Origin: Chloroflexota bacterium
GTDB lineage: Bacteria > Chloroflexota > Anaerolineae > Aggregatilineales > Phototrophicaceae
DNA length: 64,000 nucleotides
Reading direction: 5' to 3'
Assembly: GCA_026707225.1 (NCBI GenBank)
Contig: JAPOXG010000022.1
Span: 1-64,000 of the forward strand
Part shown: positions 61,738-64,000 of the stretch, piece by piece
Layout: every line of letters starts with the position of its first letter
How positions within the stretch are numbered: position 1 is the first letter of the stretch
The notes under the pieces: generated by a model
What the model saw: the letters and a program-made list of their open reading frames with translations, nothing else
What the model was told of the DNA's origin: nothing
Databases searched by the model: none
Made by a program: the position numbers and the translations under genes

Positions 61738-61771
61738 CCCAACATCCACTACCAACAAAAAGGGAGCAATC

Positions 61772-62479
61772 ATGTCCGAATACGATATTCTGGCAAAGTA
61801 TGAGGGACTGCGTTTAACGGATGTATGCGACGGTATGGATGCGCTGCGGCGCCAGGACATCGGCTTGGTCGCCGGCGACATCCGCCCGCTCTGGCGCGAT
61901 ATCGACAACTTTGCGCATCGCTTCTGCGGCCTGGCGTACACGGTGCGCTTCATGCCCACCGCGCGGCCGGTCGACGCCTACGAGCCGGCCGACTTCGAGA
62001 CCTGGAAGGGCAATTGGTATCGGACGTATGCCGGCGGCCCGCCGGTTGACGAAATCCAAAAAGGCGATGTGATCGTCATTGACGGTGGCGAAATCGGCAC
62101 AGTTGGATTCATTGGATCCAACAACGGCTTCGCCTGGATCGCCGCCGGCGCCGTGGGCATCGTGACCAACGGCGGCGCCCGCGATACGGACGAGCTAATC
62201 AAGCAGCGGGTGCCGGTCTATTCCCGCCGCGTTACCCAGTCCATCCGCCCCGGCCGCCTGGAACTGGATTCGACGCAGATACCCGTAAATATCGGCGGCG
62301 TTCTCGTTCGGCCGAAGGACCTGGTTCTGGCCGATGGCGATGGCGTCATCATTGTGCCGCTGGAGGTCGCCGAAGAAGTGGCGAAGCATGCCTGGGTCGT
62401 CGCGGAGGGTGACAAACGGGGAAGAAGGCGCATTTACGAACGACTGGGACGAGAGCCGGACTGGACGGTCGACGTCTAG
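61772..62479 (+). CDS. RraA-family protein (aldolase/demethylmenaquinone-methyltransferase-like fold)
   Basis: ATG 61772 has AGGGAGC upstream. 235 residues. GAVGIVTNGGARDTDEL includes R137-D138, the pair needed by the 4-hydroxy-4-methyl-2-oxoglutarate aldolase group, so it may be a metal-dependent aldolase or lyase rather than an RNase E regulator. It lies between an SBP and its permeases, so an enzyme acting on the imported compound is more likely. Starts 178 nt after the SBP stop. Confidence 0.8.
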   Translation: MSEYDILAKYEGLRLTDVCDGMDALRRQDIGLVAGDIRPLWRDIDNFAHRFCGLAYTVRFMPTARPVDAYEPADFETWKGNWYRTYAGGPPVDEIQKGDVIVIDGGEIGTVGFIGSNNGFAWIAAGAVGIVTNGGARDTDELIKQRVPVYSRRVTQSIRPGRLELDSTQIPVNIGGVLVRPKDLVLADGDGVIIVPLEVAEEVAKHAWVVAEGDKRGRRRIYERLGREPDWTVDV

Positions 62480-62547
62480 CCAGAGCGTCAATCGCGTTTT
62501 GCGGGCTCCGCCCCTTTTCCGGTGGAGCCCCCATGGGATAAAGCAAC

Positions 62548-63537
62548 ATGCCGCAGTACATCGTCAAACGCATACTGCTGATGATTCCGACGCTGGTCGC
62601 GCTATCGATCTTCATCTTCGTGCTCACGCAGCTGCCACCGGGATCCTACCTCGATTCAATCGTCACCGAGCTGGAGTCGCAGGGCGAGTCCATCTCGCAA
62701 GACCAGATCGAGAGTCTCAAGGTGCGCTACGGCTTCGACGAGCCGCTGCATGTGCAGTATCTCAAATGGGTTTCCGGCTGGCTGCGCGGGGATTTCGGCA
62801 CGTCCTTCACCTATTACGGCCAACAGAACCTGGAGGTCATTTCTCATTTCCTCGGCTACACGGTCCTGATCGCCTTCAGCACACAGCTTTTCATCCTGGT
62901 CGTCGGCATCGCCATTGGCATATTCTCAGCGACGCACCAATACACGCTGGGCGATCATTTCGCAACCTTCGTCGGCTTCATCGGGCTGTCGATACCCAAC
63001 TTCTTGCTGGCGCTGATTCTGATGTACATCGGTTATTTTGTATTTGGCATTCCGGCCCTGGGCGGTCTCTTTTCAAATGAGTATCTGGATGCTCCCTGGA
63101 GCATTGGCAAAGCGCTGGATTTGCTGGCGCATCTCTGGATTCCGGTTGTCGTGCTGGGAACAGCCGGGACAGCTGGCATCGCCCGCCGAATGCGCGGCAA
63201 TCTGCTGGACGTTCTCAAAATGCAGTACGTGGCGACGGCGCGCGCCAAGGGCCTGCGTGAGGGGGTGGTCGTCCGCAAGCACGCGACGATGAACGCGGTT
63301 TCGCCTATTATCATGGCGGTCGGCATGCGCTTCCCCGAAATCCTGTCCGGCTCCACGATTGTGTCTATCGTGCTTTCGCTGCCCACTTTGGGGCCGGTGC
63401 TATACAAAGCCTTGACCAATCAAGACATGTATCTGGCGGGAACCATTCTGTTCTTCCAGAGCCTGCTGCTCTTGGTGGGCAACTTGCTAGCTGATATCGC
63501 CTTGGTCGCGGTCGACCCGCGCGTTGAGTTTGAATGA
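62548..63537 (+). CDS. Opp-type ABC transporter permease (OppB-like)
   Basis: A 329-residue permease similar to the one at 28968: QLPPGSYLDSIVTELESQGESISQDQIESLKVRYGFDEP, GDFGTSFTYYGQ, EAA loop YVATARAKGLREGVVVRKHATMNAVSP, and a LLADIALVAVDPRVEFE end. It pairs with the OppC-like permease that follows 11 nt later. Confidence 0.91.
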   Translation: MPQYIVKRILLMIPTLVALSIFIFVLTQLPPGSYLDSIVTELESQGESISQDQIESLKVRYGFDEPLHVQYLKWVSGWLRGDFGTSFTYYGQQNLEVISHFLGYTVLIAFSTQLFILVVGIAIGIFSATHQYTLGDHFATFVGFIGLSIPNFLLALILMYIGYFVFGIPALGGLFSNEYLDAPWSIGKALDLLAHLWIPVVVLGTAGTAGIARRMRGNLLDVLKMQYVATARAKGLREGVVVRKHATMNAVSPIIMAVGMRFPEILSGSTIVSIVLSLPTLGPVLYKALTNQDMYLAGTILFFQSLLLLVGNLLADIALVAVDPRVEFE

Positions 63538-63548
63538 GGAATCGCTAA

Positions 63549-64000
63549 ATGTCTGTCGCGGCTATCAAGCCGGCGCGGCTCGCGAAGGATAAACAGCGGG
63601 GCCTGTCGCAGTGGGATTTGATGTACATCAAATTCAGGCGGCATCGGCTGGCGATGTTCTCGGGCCTCTTTCTTATATTCGTATACATCGTCATCTTGTT
63701 CGCTGAGTTTTTCTCGCCATATCCAACGAACGAGAAATTCGGCAAATTCGTGCACACGCCGCCAATGCCGATCTTGTTCTGGGACGAAAATGGCTTGTCC
63801 CGTCCCTTCGTTTATGGCTACAAGCAGGAGCTGGATATCGAGACATTTCAACGAACATACGTGGCCGATACCTCCCAGAAGTACTATCTCAAGTTTTTCA
63901 CCAGTGGGTCGGAATACAGCCTGCTTGGCCTGGTCACAACCGATATCCATTTCTTCGGCGTGGACGAGCCGGGCTTGATATTCTTGTTTGGCACCGACCG
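63549..64000 (+). CDS. Opp-type ABC transporter permease (OppC-like), partial (runs off the window)
   Basis: 150 codons are visible from ATG 63549; no stop before base 64000. Residues 35-55 form TM1. A long polar insert follows (NEKFGKFVHTPPMPILFWDENGLSRPFVYGYKQEL … FFTSGSEYSLLG … FFGVDEPG) up to FGTD, matching the insert of the permease at 27792. The core TM domain is beyond the window. Confidence 0.88.
   Translation, partial: MSVAAIKPARLAKDKQRGLSQWDLMYIKFRRHRLAMFSGLFLIFVYIVILFAEFFSPYPTNEKFGKFVHTPPMPILFWDENGLSRPFVYGYKQELDIETFQRTYVADTSQKYYLKFFTSGSEYSLLGLVTTDIHFFGVDEPGLIFLFGTD

Overview
This 64 kb window is a carbohydrate-uptake and catabolism region from a GC-rich heterotroph. The best guess is a Chloroflexota (Anaerolineae/Caldilineae-like) genome. 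That guess rests on the style of the ABC importers, the substrate-binding proteins (SBPs) with A-x-A-Q-D cleavage sites, and the many 28-bp 'GTAGGGGCGACC…GGTCGCCC' palindromes. No marker gene, rRNA or tRNA is present, so the assignment is tentative.

Layout. (1) 1-1690 (-): partial BMP-type nucleoside/sugar importer with its own promoter and overlapping palindromic operator. (2) 1813-3734 (-): phosphofructokinase and ROK kinase. (3) 3956-12863 (+): an SBP whose binding domain is tandemly duplicated, two paralogous MFS transporters, a CaiB-type CoA-transferase, a CUT2 sugar permease and ATPase, and a LacD/YihT-like aldolase. (4) 13048-20661 (+): a complete Opp/Dpp-type importer with two paralogous Tat-exported SBPs and a fused double ATPase. 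(5) 21022-29972 (-): Opp-type permeases, a GH2 enzyme, two ATPases, a threonine-synthase-like protein and an SDR. These diverge from an SBP and a second GH2 enzyme (30154-34912, +). (6) 46691-34909 (-): an 11-gene run: CUT1 SBP, two permeases, MalK-like ATPase, HpcH/HpaI aldolase, Ldh_2 dehydrogenase, sugar isomerase, zinc dehydrogenase, BKACE, amidohydrolase and GH29 fucosidase-like enzyme. (7) 47159-53764 (+): a CUT1 SBP and permeases without an ATPase, a GH116 beta-glucosidase-like enzyme and a polysaccharide deacetylase. (8) 53981-58995 (+): CUT2 ATPase, permease, a second tandem-duplicated SBP, and an SDR. (9) 59677-64000 (+): an Opp-type SBP, an RraA-family protein and two permeases, the last cut by the window edge.

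Together these make eight ABC import systems, two of them cut by the window edges, coupled to four glycoside hydrolases and several sugar-acid enzymes. The picture is extracytoplasmic capture of oligosaccharides or glycan debris, then intracellular hydrolysis and oxidation. No transcription factor is encoded in the window.

The most notable features are two unrelated SBPs that each carry two near-identical binding domains in one chain, and a family of about 24 hairpin elements with compensatory stem changes that sit mainly just 3' of SBP genes.
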